A DNA stretch of 64,000 nt from Saccharicrinis carchari (GCF_900182605.1 NZ_FXTB01000002.1:496001-560000), one strand, 5' to 3'. Shown: positions 17,031 through 27,077, counted from the first letter of the stretch. Translations and numbers: made by a program. The notes: generated from the letters alone by a model not told the origin.

Positions 17031-18794
17031 CTACATGCCGTCGTTCATCAGTAAAGTGACTTCCTCGGCGGTGAGGGCTTTTTTAAACAGATACAGTTCG
17101 TCCATCCTACTTTCGTCGGAAAGATGTCCCCAGGCACTGAATCTGGGTGCACCGGACATGATGGACAATAGGTCGCAGCCTGTCCAGTCGATACCGTCGA
17201 AGTCTCCTTGTTTGACCTCTGCACCATCGATATAAACCGTAGCCTTGTCGCTACTTACGGCAAAGGCAAAATGCACCCAATTACCGGTTGTGGGATCTAC
17301 ATCGGCCGCTTCGCCGCCATCGATCCAGGTATCCGCCGTGCCATTGCCCACATTGAGTTTAAAACGCTGTGTGGCTCCAGCATTACTGGCCTCCCTGAAG
17401 AATCTGAACCCGCTTTTTCGGTTGTTCTGCTTAGTGGGATATTCCGCATTTTCTGTGTCCTCAGGGCCCATGGTCAATATACCGGCCCTATCCGGAACAT
17501 TGTTTATATTCAGCCAGAAGCTGGTGCTAAATTCATCGGCCTGCACATCCACATCGGCGGTTGAGAAAGTAAGGTACGAATTGGCCGCACCCATGTATGC
17601 ATCGCCCACTACGCCTGCACCGTACACAAAGGTTGGAGAACCCTGCACGGTGGCTGCCGTGCCAGTGAGGGACTCTTTAAAGTCGCCGTTGAAATCCATG
17701 TAAAACGATGCCTGCTCTTTCAGCATCAGGGTTCGTATTTCGTCCTGCGACAAGGCTTTGTTAAATATGCGCAACTCGTCCATAGCACTGCCATCCGAGA
17801 GGTGGTCCCAACCTGTCCAGTTGGGTGCGCCCGACATAATGGATATTTGATCACAGTCTGTAATGTCGATGCCGTCGAAGGCGCCCTGTTTTACCACTTC
17901 GCCATTGATATAAACCGATGCTTCGGTTTCGGAGATTGAAAATGCCATGTGTACCCATTCACCTGTATTGGGCGTTACGTCGGCCTCGGCGCCACCATCA
18001 AACCATGAGTCGGAGCTACCCGTACCCACATTGAGCTTATAGCGTTGTGTGGCACCGCCGTTGCTGGCCTCCCTAAAGAACCTGAACCCTTTGGAACGGT
18101 CGTTATTATTATCAGCCGGCGGAGCCAGTACCAATATACCTGCCCTGTCCATGGCATCGTCAATTTTTATCCAGAAGCTGGCACTGATTGCCGTGGCACC
18201 CTGTAAAATGCTGCTAGGGAAAGTAAGGTATGCGTCCGCTGCACCTGCATAAGCCGTACCGCCTTGTATGCCGTCGGTAAAACCAGGAGAACCTACAGCA
18301 GTTGCCAGGCTCAGGCTGTTCATTTCCCTAAATTCGTTGTTGAAGGGCATATAAAATACTTCCCCTTCGTACAACGGTACATACGGAGGAGCTTTGGCAA
18401 AATTAACATCTTTGGTTGTGCTCTTTCCGTCAATATCGGTGGCTGTAATGGAGAGCACGTGCTGTCCGGTTGTTACATTGTCGTAAGTGTATTTTTTCAT
18501 GGCCACCCGGTAATCTTTAAACTCGTTGTAGCTAACTATTTCCGAGCCATCCATCATTACCGATATAGAACTTATCTCAATGTCGTCAACTACCTTAAAG
18601 TCAATTTTAATGGAAGCTACGGCATCGTTGGTTTGAAGCTCATAACCTTCGGGCGGGAAGTTTACGGTTACTACCGGATCCGATTCGTCCGTACCCGGAT
18701 CTACTTTCGATATACTATCGATGTAGTCCTGGTTGCATGCATTGAGCAGTAAAAACGCACATGCTAATGTGAATAACTTTATGTATGTTTTCAT
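17031..18794 (-). CDS. Surface lipoprotein with Ig-like domain and two LamG domains
   Basis: A 587-residue lipoprotein (signal ending LLNAC, then NQDY). An Ig-like domain (about 40-130) is followed by two concanavalin A-like LamG domains, at about 150-360 and 365-585. The LamG copies are strongly alike: both carry FRFFREASN, ATQR.KLNVG, VKQG.FDGID and LSIMSGAP or ISIMSGAP segments, so they arose by internal duplication. No catalytic residues of a glycosidase are evident. Its position directly after susD is the slot of surface glycan-binding proteins (SusE/SusF analogues), which is the likely role. It ends 276 bases before the second GH144 gene. Confidence 0.83.
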   Translation of the reverse strand: MKTYIKLFTLACAFLLLNACNQDYIDSISKVDPGTDESDPVVTVNFPPEGYELQTNDAVASIKIDFKVVDDIEISSISVMMDGSEIVSYNEFKDYRVAMKKYTYDNVTTGQHVLSITATDIDGKSTTKDVNFAKAPPYVPLYEGEVFYMPFNNEFREMNSLSLATAVGSPGFTDGIQGGTAYAGAADAYLTFPSSILQGATAISASFWIKIDDAMDRAGILVLAPPADNNNDRSKGFRFFREASNGGATQRYKLNVGTGSSDSWFDGGAEADVTPNTGEWVHMAFSISETEASVYINGEVVKQGAFDGIDITDCDQISIMSGAPNWTGWDHLSDGSAMDELRIFNKALSQDEIRTLMLKEQASFYMDFNGDFKESLTGTAATVQGSPTFVYGAGVVGDAYMGAANSYLTFSTADVDVQADEFSTSFWLNINNVPDRAGILTMGPEDTENAEYPTKQNNRKSGFRFFREASNAGATQRFKLNVGNGTADTWIDGGEAADVDPTTGNWVHFAFAVSSDKATVYIDGAEVKQGDFDGIDWTGCDLLSIMSGAPRFSAWGHLSDESRMDELYLFKKALTAEEVTLLMNDGM

Positions 18795-18847
18795 GTATGT
18801 AAAATTAAAATCAAGATATAGTTATCATGATTAATGAATATTTTCAA

Positions 18848-20374
18848 TTATTTTATCCCTTCTCCCAATTGTGGCAACTCAGCTACCTGATCGGCCGGGA
18901 AGGGGAGGTAGGCTTTATCCATGGTAAATGTTTTTCCTTCGTGGCTGAGTTCGGCTGTGTTTTCCGTACGCACCATGTCGTAAAATCTTGTTCCCCACTC
19001 CATGGCCAGTTCGGCAAACTTTTCGTCAAGTACCTGTTGGGTTGTCACACCGGACAGATTGCTTAGGCCGGCACGTGTACGTACAAGGTTAACGGCATCG
19101 TCGGCACTCATGGAAATGGAGGACGTAGCACCTCGCGTTAGGGCCTCGGCATACATGAGCAACATTTCGGCATAGCGGATTACGATAAAGTTCTTATTGC
19201 TTCCCGGGCTGGTTCTTCCGGGAATTAGCTCAGTAGAGGGCTGGATATGCTTACCGCTGCCAAAATTCAGGCGCGCATTGTTGTTGAAAACATCGCCCTC
19301 CCTATTTTGATTGGATACCCATGCCGGAAGTGTGACACCATCATCCTGCAGGGCAGTTATGCCATCGGGCGTAAACACTACGCTGGTCTCCAAGCGAACG
19401 GTTTCACCCCTGTCCAACATAAATTTAATATACTTGGTAGTGGGTTCATAAAAACCCCAGCCGGCACCGGCTCCTGCCACCACGGGTGTCCAACCACCAA
19501 TACCAAAAGGTGAAAAATTATGTCTAAACTGGTTGCCCTCGCCCTGGTTAAAGTCGGAGTACTGGAATTCGAGGATTATCTCGTCGTCGAGCTTACCTGC
19601 TTTTTTAAACAAATGGTAAAAATCGTTTGCCAATTGGTACTCCCCGGAGCTGATAATGGCAGAGGTGGCCTTAGCAACGCCCTGGTAATCTTTCATTTCC
19701 TGATAGGCCAATGCTTGTAGCGCATAAGCCGTAAATTGGGTTACCCCACCCTTGATATCTGCTCGTTTATTTGGATTGACGGCAGGAAGCATTGGAATAG
19801 CAGCTTCCATTTCATCTACAATGTACTGCATCATTTCCACTTTGTTGCTCACGGGTAGATTTTGGATGTTATCCAATTGATCGATTACAATACCTCCTCC
19901 GAAGGTGCGGCCGATATTAAGGTACAAATAGGATCTAATGACTCTGCATTCGGCGATGTACTGATCGGCCAATGCATCACTGGCTCCTTCCAGCCTGTAT
20001 TTTTCAATTTCATCAATGGCCGTGAAGGTATTGATAATATCCTTATAATGACCCTGCCATACGGCATTGGCATTCCAATGACTGGCCAGGTAATTAAAAG
20101 CATCCTGCTCGTGCATGGGTGTCTGGTCTCCGGCGGCATTCACATCATCGCCTCGTAATCCCAAGGTTAATGGTTCTTCCCATCCTCTGGTATACAAACC
20201 GTGATAGGCACCTAAAACAGGTAATATCATATTCTCCCCGATGGAATAATTCACATCGCTGGTAAACGATTCATTCTCAAATGGATCATCAAACTTTTCG
20301 GTACAACTGTTTACCGAAAACAGGAGCAAGCCCAAGATTAGAATCGGTGTATAGTATTTTATTGTTTTTTTCAT
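18848..20374 (-). CDS. SusD/RagB-family glycan-binding outer membrane lipoprotein
   Basis: A 508-residue SusD-type lid protein with a lipoprotein signal ending SVNSC (then TEKFDDPFEN). The N-terminal TPR-like helices (ASHWNANAVWQGHYKDI) and the C-terminal R-Y-A-E-(M/L)-L-L-M-Y-A-E-A signature are present, as is the final MEWGTRFYDMVRT block. SusD proteins cover the top of the SusC barrel and deliver the glycan. It lies immediately downstream of susC, with a 77-base gap containing TATCAAG repeats. The ATG at 20374 gives a complete signal peptide. Confidence 0.94.
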   Translation of the reverse strand: MKKTIKYYTPILILGLLLFSVNSCTEKFDDPFENESFTSDVNYSIGENMILPVLGAYHGLYTRGWEEPLTLGLRGDDVNAAGDQTPMHEQDAFNYLASHWNANAVWQGHYKDIINTFTAIDEIEKYRLEGASDALADQYIAECRVIRSYLYLNIGRTFGGGIVIDQLDNIQNLPVSNKVEMMQYIVDEMEAAIPMLPAVNPNKRADIKGGVTQFTAYALQALAYQEMKDYQGVAKATSAIISSGEYQLANDFYHLFKKAGKLDDEIILEFQYSDFNQGEGNQFRHNFSPFGIGGWTPVVAGAGAGWGFYEPTTKYIKFMLDRGETVRLETSVVFTPDGITALQDDGVTLPAWVSNQNREGDVFNNNARLNFGSGKHIQPSTELIPGRTSPGSNKNFIVIRYAEMLLMYAEALTRGATSSISMSADDAVNLVRTRAGLSNLSGVTTQQVLDEKFAELAMEWGTRFYDMVRTENTAELSHEGKTFTMDKAYLPFPADQVAELPQLGEGIK

Positions 20375-20386
20375 GATATTTAAAAA

Positions 20387-20425
20387 TTAGTATCAAGATA
20401 TGTGTATCAAGTATCAAGATAATAG
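20387..20425. repeat. TATCAAG-type direct repeats upstream of susD
   Basis: On the + strand the segment reads ATTAGTATCAAGAT followed by GTATCAAG and TATCAAGAT. It matches the repeat at 14683-14734 in motif and in position relative to the next start codon. It may be an expanded simple repeat; a regulatory role is not shown. Confidence 0.65.
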
Positions 20426-20451
20426 TTTGTTTTTTAGCAGTATAGCTTCGT

Positions 20452-23400
20452 TTAGAATTTAATATTAAGGCCCACTGTATAAACCGAAGCAACGGGATAA
20501 AACTGACGATCCACACCGTTTGGTACTTCCGGGCTAAAGCCATTGTAGCTGAACACGGTCAACGGTCTTTCGGCAGTAAAATATATCCTTGCATCGGGCA
20601 TATCTTCGCCCAGTAATTTTTTTCCATTGATATTATAAGCCAACTGAACGTTTTGTATTCTAAAGAACTTACCGTCTTCTAACAGCAGATCACTAAAGTT
20701 TTGGTTCCAACCACGTCTTAGACCTGATGCGGAGGGGTATTTATTGGATGTTCCTTCGCCACTCCATAAGTTATTGGCATAATCGGCATCGATGTTGGTG
20801 TCGTTGGTCCAAATAATCTCTCCTCTTTTACGGTTCAAGATTTTGTTTCCGCTTTGTCCGCTTATGTTCATGGAGAATTCAATATTCTTATAACTCAGGC
20901 CAAGTGAAGCTCCATAATTAAAATCAGGGATATAAGATCCCAGAAACACTTTGTCGTCATCGTCGAGCACTTCGTTGCCGTCCTGATTTTTAAATTTCAG
21001 GTCGCCCGGAACCAGTCCATTGGCTACGGCAATCGGGTCGGCGTCAATCTCGGCCTGGTTTTGGTAAACCCCTGCTACCTCGTAGCCATAAAAGGATGCT
21101 ATGGGATGTCCCACTTGGGTACGCTGACGAAACTCTGACGAACCTGAATTGAGATATTCCTGTCCGAATAAATCGCGCACCTCATTTTTGAGGGTGGCCA
21201 TATTTGCACCAATATTATATTTAATATTATTGCCAATAGCACCATTCCAGTTAACAGCCAATTCAAACCCGGAGTTTCTGATTTCGCCTACGTTTTTCAG
21301 AACACCGCCCGGCTGTAGCTTAAGGCTGACAAAGGTGGCTGCACCTTCCGTGTCTCTGACGTAATAATCCGATTCAATGCTTAGTCGATTGTTCAATAAA
21401 TTGGCACTGATACCCACGTTGGTTCCTGTAACTGTTTCCCAGCCCAGATAACCAAATGTGCTGGTAGTAACTGTTCCGGTTACCTGTGTATCATCTATTG
21501 CCAGATATTCCGGCGTTGTGGTATTTGCTCCTGTCTGTCTGGTTATCTTGTCGTTACCCAGTTTACCCCATCCGGCTCTTAACTTAAAATAATCGATAAA
21601 ACCGATGTTATTCCTAAAAAAGTTTTCTTCCGAAATAACCCATCCGGCACCTAATGCAGGGAATGTTCCCCATTTTTCCTGATACTTTGAAGTACCCTCT
21701 CTACGTAGTGTAAAATAGGCCAGGTATTTACTTTGGTAGTTATAAGACAAACGCCCAAAGTAGGAAAAGCCATATAGCCTATCGGCACTATCGTTTACTT
21801 TTTTAGAGTCCTCCGACAGGGACTGTCCGATATACCATGTATTTTCATTTAACGGAATATCCTCGGCCGAACCACTTAATGAATCGTACCACTCATTCCG
21901 ATAGGAGGTACCTACCATTGCCGAAATGTTATGGTCTCCAAAACTATCGGTATAAGTTAAGGTGTTATCCAGAAACTGGTTAAAATATAAAGAGCGGTAC
22001 TTACTGATGCTCGACAATTCGCGGTTCACATCTTCCGATGCCGATAAATAATAGGGCAGACCCACATTACGGTCGCTCAAATGTATAAGGGATAAATTGT
22101 AAGAAGTTTTAAATTTTAATTTCTCGGGCAGCAAACTGATTTCCGAATATACCCCTGTCAATACTTTCCGTATATCCAGGCGATGATCGCGATAATCGAG
22201 ACTGATAAAAGGGTTTTGGGTACCCCGGTAACCCAGCAGTTTTGCATTTGAATACCTAATGGGAAAATCTGTTCCTGCGGCAACAAGTGCATCGTAATTC
22301 TCGGGGTCATAAACAGGTAAAATTGGTACGGCATGATAGGCTTTAAACCAGGCACCATCATCGGCAATGTATTGGGTGCCGTTACTTACATTCATATTAA
22401 TACCGGCTTTTAACCAGGAGTTTACATTCTGGTCGAGTTTGCCCCGGATATTAAACCGTTCATAAGAATTTTTACCTTTCAGTAAGCCTTCCTGTTCAAA
22501 GTAACTTAGCCCCATCGAGTAGGCCGTGTTCTCACTTCCCCCGGTAACTGACAGGGCATGGTTTTGCTGCCTTGCCGATGAATGCATGATTTGTTTGTAC
22601 CAATCGGTGTTTACATCCGGTACGTTAGGATTAATGCGACTTCTTCCGAAACGTTGCATGGCATTATCTACAAATTGTCTGTCTGCAGGTGCTCCAACTT
22701 GGTTAACGTAATTGACAAACTGCTCGGCATTGGCCATTTTTAATACATTTTGTGCTACCTGCACCCCAATATATCCGTCGTAAGTGATTGTTGCTCTGGA
22801 TTTACGGTTTCCTGCTTTGGTAGTGATCAATACCACCCCGTTGGCAGCCCTCACACCATAGATGGCGGCTGCTGAGGCATCTTTTAACACGGATAAGGTT
22901 TCGATATCCGATGTGTTGATGAAATCGATGTTGTCAAAAAACATCCCATCCACCACGTACAACGGCTTTGAGTCACTACTGCTGGGGAACGAACCGATAC
23001 CCCTGATTCGAACAGTTGGCTCGCTTCCGGGCGCACCTGCACTTACGATTTGAACTCCTGCCACTTTGCCCTGCAACGATTGCATGGCCTGGCCGGATGG
23101 AGTTTTTACAATTTCATCGGCTTTTACCGTAGTGATGGATGATGTAAGGTCTTTCACTTTTTGTGTACCGTACCCTACCACAACCACCTCATCCATCATC
23201 TCAAGCGATTGTTCTAAAATTACATTAATAGTAGTTTGGCCGTTAACGGGTATCTCCTGGTTGTTAAAGCCGATAAAACTAAATACTAATGTTGCGTTGG
23301 TGGGCGCGCTTAGATTATAATTACCGTCAATATCGGTAATGGTTCCTTGCGTGGTTCCTTGTATGGCAATGGATACGCCGGGTATTCCCATATTATCTGT

Positions 23401-23493
23401 ATCCGTTACCCTGCCCTGCACAGTTATGAGTTGCTGTGCACTTAGCATGGTGGACACTAACAATAGGGAAAGAACATAAATCGTTTTCTTCAT
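20452..23493 (-). CDS. SusC/RagA-family TonB-dependent outer membrane transporter
   Basis: A 1013-residue outer membrane importer. A signal peptide (ending LSAQQ) is followed by a carboxypeptidase-regulatory-like domain (about 25-100), the SusC linker VVVVGYGTQK, the plug with VRIRGIGSF and the ISTSDIETLSVLKDASAAAIYG block (about 110-220), and a beta barrel ending in an aromatic residue (LNIKF). There is no STN domain, so unlike the second SusC here it is not expected to signal through an anti-sigma factor. The start at 23493 gives a natural signal; nine more residues are open upstream. It is the first gene of the PUL, with a promoter-like sequence 32 bases upstream, and faces the divergent regulator gene. 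Confidence 0.95.
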   Translation of the reverse strand: MKKTIYVLSLLLVSTMLSAQQLITVQGRVTDTDNMGIPGVSIAIQGTTQGTITDIDGNYNLSAPTNATLVFSFIGFNNQEIPVNGQTTINVILEQSLEMMDEVVVVGYGTQKVKDLTSSITTVKADEIVKTPSGQAMQSLQGKVAGVQIVSAGAPGSEPTVRIRGIGSFPSSSDSKPLYVVDGMFFDNIDFINTSDIETLSVLKDASAAAIYGVRAANGVVLITTKAGNRKSRATITYDGYIGVQVAQNVLKMANAEQFVNYVNQVGAPADRQFVDNAMQRFGRSRINPNVPDVNTDWYKQIMHSSARQQNHALSVTGGSENTAYSMGLSYFEQEGLLKGKNSYERFNIRGKLDQNVNSWLKAGINMNVSNGTQYIADDGAWFKAYHAVPILPVYDPENYDALVAAGTDFPIRYSNAKLLGYRGTQNPFISLDYRDHRLDIRKVLTGVYSEISLLPEKLKFKTSYNLSLIHLSDRNVGLPYYLSASEDVNRELSSISKYRSLYFNQFLDNTLTYTDSFGDHNISAMVGTSYRNEWYDSLSGSAEDIPLNENTWYIGQSLSEDSKKVNDSADRLYGFSYFGRLSYNYQSKYLAYFTLRREGTSKYQEKWGTFPALGAGWVISEENFFRNNIGFIDYFKLRAGWGKLGNDKITRQTGANTTTPEYLAIDDTQVTGTVTTSTFGYLGWETVTGTNVGISANLLNNRLSIESDYYVRDTEGAATFVSLKLQPGGVLKNVGEIRNSGFELAVNWNGAIGNNIKYNIGANMATLKNEVRDLFGQEYLNSGSSEFRQRTQVGHPIASFYGYEVAGVYQNQAEIDADPIAVANGLVPGDLKFKNQDGNEVLDDDDKVFLGSYIPDFNYGASLGLSYKNIEFSMNISGQSGNKILNRKRGEIIWTNDTNIDADYANNLWSGEGTSNKYPSASGLRRGWNQNFSDLLLEDGKFFRIQNVQLAYNINGKKLLGEDMPDARIYFTAERPLTVFSYNGFSPEVPNGVDRQFYPVASVYTVGLNIKF

Positions 23494-24263
23494 GATGCTA
23501 GATTTTAAAATTATTTGCATGAAACAAATTTAGAGGAACGAAGTAGGCATGTCAATTAAATCACCACACTACAAACTCTCATTGTTAAAAAATGCAAAAT
23601 GGGGTGTGCATAACTACCTCATCTCTTCATCTGTGTATGTTGTATGGCGTTTATAAATAGGGTGTTATGGTTTTGGTGATATGATATTTGATTATTAATA
23701 TAAACAAAAAAATTGATGTTGATGAGGTGATTTTTTAGCCAAATAGGGAATAATTATTGGACATTTACCCAGTAGGTACAAAAAGAGTTAAATTTATAAT
23801 GGTATAGTTAAAGCTTAATGTTTACACAAAAAGGAATATCTACAACGAATACAAGTGGAATATTCGACCCTGACGGGGCTTTGTTTAGGAGTAGTAATTT
23901 TTTATAAATAGGTGAATCCTTCGATACATGGGCAGTGGAACAGTAAAGGAATAATAGCCGACTATATTTTAAGTGTATATCACAGAAAGCACCTCTTTTG
24001 TTTGTATAATCTTGGTATGTGGCTTCTATTTTCAACTAACTCCATATAAATGATTTATCTATAGATATATTTATAATAGAAACCTACCATTCCAGGGGAG
24101 TCGAATATTGATACGCCAAAATAAAGATTATGACCAATGCATGTTGACATATTTAATTCGTAAGCGATGTAAGCCACTGCCTTTGCTATTATTATTTGGA
24201 GCATTATACTTATATTACAAACAAAATTTAACGTCCATTGCTAAACAACAAAAATATTCCTTC
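23494..24263. other. Divergent intergenic region between susC and the PUL regulator
   Basis: A 770-base AT-rich region without a credible gene. It contains the susC promoter candidate near 23525 and presumably the operator and promoter of the divergent regulator. An open frame from 24108 merely extends the regulator upstream of its signal peptide. No other repeat or RNA structure is clear to me. Confidence 0.55.
23525..23555 (-). promoter_or_regulatory. Bacteroidota-type promoter of susC
   Basis: Read on the - strand: TTG (23555-23553), a 20-base spacer, then TAAATTTG (23532-23525), matching the Bacteroidota consensus TTG-N19-TAnnTTTG with one extra spacer base. It lies 32 bases upstream of the chosen susC start. 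This is the best promoter match that I found in the window. Confidence 0.62.
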
Positions 24264-27077
24264 ATGATTAAGCAAGTTACAGTCATACTCCTATTACTGC
24301 ATGTATGCATGTTGTCGTGGGCCAATTCGGGTATTCTTAATTTTACCAAAAAGGAATACCGTGCGGCCAGTCAAAACTGGTCGGTAGCCTTCGATAGCAA
24401 TAATATTGCTTATTTTGGTAACGGTACAGGCTTGCTTGAGTTTGATGGATTGGCCTGGCACTTGCATCCATCGGCCAACAACACAATAATAAGGACGGTG
24501 GCCAAGGGGGATTCTAACCGAATTTTTACGGCCGGATATCGCGAGCTGGGCTACTGGGAACGGGATAGTTATAATACACTCCAGTATCAATCTCTTACTT
24601 CGCTGGTAGATAGTCACTTCAGTTCTAATGAAGAGTTCTGGAATATTTTGGTTAGCGGCGATAAAGTATATTTTCAATCCTTTTCGGGGATATATATATA
24701 CCAAGCGGGTACTTTCAGGGTAATTAAACCGGGCGGTTTTATTAATTATGCCACTACATCCGGAGGAGATGTGTATGTAGCCATTCAAGATAGGGGTATT
24801 TATAAAGTAATTGAAAATCAGCTAATGCCATTTGTAGAGACCGCATTTTTTGTAAACAAGAACGTTCGTTTTTTTGCGGAGAGTACAAAGGCAGGCTATT
24901 TTTTACTAGGTACAGAATCTAATGGTTTGTTTATTTACAACAGCCTGAATGGAAAAATAACAGTGTATGCCGCTCATTTAAAAAATTATTTTATTGAGAA
25001 TAAAATTAATCGAGGTTTGCTTACCCCATCCGGCATAGTTGTATTGGGCACTATTTTAAATGGTATAATTGCTATTGATACAGATCAACAATTAGTTTTT
25101 GCGCACAATAAAGATGATGGTTTGCAAAGTAATACGGTATTGGGTATGGCACAAGATGCAGAAGAAAATATATGGCTTGCGCTGGACAGAGGTATTGATT
25201 TTGTGAGTTTTCCGGACAAAAAAGCGTATCGGATTGTACCAATCGAAAAATTGGGAGCTGTTTATACTGCCGCCCTTTTCAACGGAGACCTGTATATAGG
25301 TACTAATCAAGGGCTTTATAAAAAGTCCTGGCCCGGCCACGAAACTGATTTTACTTTAATACCCAACACACAAACTCAGGTATGGGATTGTAAGTTGTTG
25401 GGGGATCGGCTATTTGTGGGCCACAATTCAGGTACTTTTGTTATTGACGACCAATCCGTTAAAATGATATCTGAACAGGCTGGAGGATACAGCATTATCC
25501 CACATCCTACTCAAAAAGACAAGTTAATTCAAAGTACTTATGCACATTTGGAGTTGTATAGCTATGAAAAAGGTGCGTGGGAGTTTTCCAATACCATCAA
25601 GGGTTTCAATAATCTGATACGTTTTATTGAATTCGATCATCAAAATAATTTATGGGCCAGTCATCTTTACGATGGATTATATAAATTGCGGCTCAATAGT
25701 ACATTGGACAGCGTTGTGAATGTGCAAGCCTATACTATCCATCAACAGGATGCAACGAATAAGATTAATGCAAGGGTATTTAAAATTGAGGGACGTTTGG
25801 TATTTACGACCGGCGACCTGCTTTATACCTATAATGATTTAAACGATTCCATCATACCCTATACCTTCCTAAATGAGCAATTGGGCGAATTTACCTCATC
25901 CTATAGGATCGTTAAAGGGCCGGATCATCGCTATTGGTTTATAAGTAATAGTAAAATTGGCTGTTTCGAGATTACACCCGGAAATGTGCGTTTAATAAAA
26001 GAGTACCCTGTCCGCCTTTTTGATAACCTCCTGGTTCCGCATCACGAAAATCTGGCGGTGCTGGATGATAAAAATGTGCTGGTTTGTTTGGAAAACGGCT
26101 ATGCCCTATTAAATACCGACTCCTCAACCGGGGATGACCATATAGGTAAATATTCACCCTGGTTAAAGCATGTAAAAATTCAGAATAAGAATGGCAAAAC
26201 CCGGATACTTCCCACCCAAAACGATATCGTAACCTTACCCTATAATTTTAATAACATACAGGTACAATATGCTTTTCCTATATTAAATGACGAGCCGGTA
26301 GAATTACAATATAAAATATCTGGTCTTCAAAATAACTGGTCAACGCTTACCGATAAGTCTACTTTGGAGATTAACCGCATTCCACAAGGCGATTACAGGC
26401 TAAGTGTAAAGGTAGTTAACCTTTGGGATAAATCGTCGCAGGTACATCATTTAGCATTAAGGGTAAAACCACCCTGGTACCAATCGTTCCCGGCCTTGGT
26501 AATTTATGCGGCCATTCTGCTTATTCTGGCTTTTGTATCAAAGAAGATTACCGTGCGTAAGGTAAAACTAAAAGAGAGCCATGCCCGCGAAGAAAAAGAG
26601 AGAGAGATTATAAAATTGCGCAATGAAAATTTGATGTCGGAATTAAGTTTTAAAAGCCAGCAACTAGCCAATTCTACAATGGGCATCATTAAAAAAAATG
26701 AATTTTTAATTTCACTCAAGAAAAAAATCAGACACCAAAAGGAAAATCTGGGTAATCGCTATCCGGATAAATACTATCAGGATTTAATATCCAAAATAGA
26801 TCAAAATATTTCGGGTGATGACGATTGGCAGCTTTTTGATACTAATTTTCAACAGGCACATAAAGAGTTCTTCACCGAAATGAAAAAAGCCTACTCAAAT
26901 TTAACGTCGAATGATTTACGCCTGTGTGCCTTTTTACGTATGAACTTAACATCGAAGGAGATTGCACCATTGTTAGGTATTTCGGTACGCGGGGTAGAGA
27001 ACCATCGTTACCGACTGCGCAAAAAACTTGGGTTGGCTTCAGACGAGAATCTGACAGATTATATTTTGATGAAATAG
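24264..27077 (+). CDS. Two-propeller, Y_Y_Y, LuxR-type transmembrane regulator
   Basis: A 937-residue one-piece sensor and transcription regulator. A signal peptide (about 1-23, ending SWAN) is followed by beta-propeller repeats of the Reg_prop kind (about 40-650), a Y_Y_Y Ig-like domain (about 660-735, YKISGLQNNW), a membrane helix (about 742-762), a charged coiled coil and a C-terminal LuxR-type helix-turn-helix (about 880-937, LTSKEIAPLLGISVRGVENHR). It resembles the periplasmic half of hybrid two-component PUL regulators, but no kinase or receiver domain is present; the membrane helix connects directly to the DNA-binding part. The ATG at 24264 starts a clean signal peptide. Being divergent from susC, it probably senses an imported oligosaccharide and controls the PUL. 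Confidence 0.88.
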   Translation: MIKQVTVILLLLHVCMLSWANSGILNFTKKEYRAASQNWSVAFDSNNIAYFGNGTGLLEFDGLAWHLHPSANNTIIRTVAKGDSNRIFTAGYRELGYWERDSYNTLQYQSLTSLVDSHFSSNEEFWNILVSGDKVYFQSFSGIYIYQAGTFRVIKPGGFINYATTSGGDVYVAIQDRGIYKVIENQLMPFVETAFFVNKNVRFFAESTKAGYFLLGTESNGLFIYNSLNGKITVYAAHLKNYFIENKINRGLLTPSGIVVLGTILNGIIAIDTDQQLVFAHNKDDGLQSNTVLGMAQDAEENIWLALDRGIDFVSFPDKKAYRIVPIEKLGAVYTAALFNGDLYIGTNQGLYKKSWPGHETDFTLIPNTQTQVWDCKLLGDRLFVGHNSGTFVIDDQSVKMISEQAGGYSIIPHPTQKDKLIQSTYAHLELYSYEKGAWEFSNTIKGFNNLIRFIEFDHQNNLWASHLYDGLYKLRLNSTLDSVVNVQAYTIHQQDATNKINARVFKIEGRLVFTTGDLLYTYNDLNDSIIPYTFLNEQLGEFTSSYRIVKGPDHRYWFISNSKIGCFEITPGNVRLIKEYPVRLFDNLLVPHHENLAVLDDKNVLVCLENGYALLNTDSSTGDDHIGKYSPWLKHVKIQNKNGKTRILPTQNDIVTLPYNFNNIQVQYAFPILNDEPVELQYKISGLQNNWSTLTDKSTLEINRIPQGDYRLSVKVVNLWDKSSQVHHLALRVKPPWYQSFPALVIYAAILLILAFVSKKITVRKVKLKESHAREEKEREIIKLRNENLMSELSFKSQQLANSTMGIIKKNEFLISLKKKIRHQKENLGNRYPDKYYQDLISKIDQNISGDDDWQLFDTNFQQAHKEFFTEMKKAYSNLTSNDLRLCAFLRMNLTSKEIAPLLGISVRGVENHRYRLRKKLGLASDENLTDYILMK

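Noticed and set aside
24108-24263. N-terminal extension of the PUL regulator
   Set aside because: The frame is open from an ATG at 24108, but the added 52 residues would bury the signal peptide. The start at 24264 is preferred.
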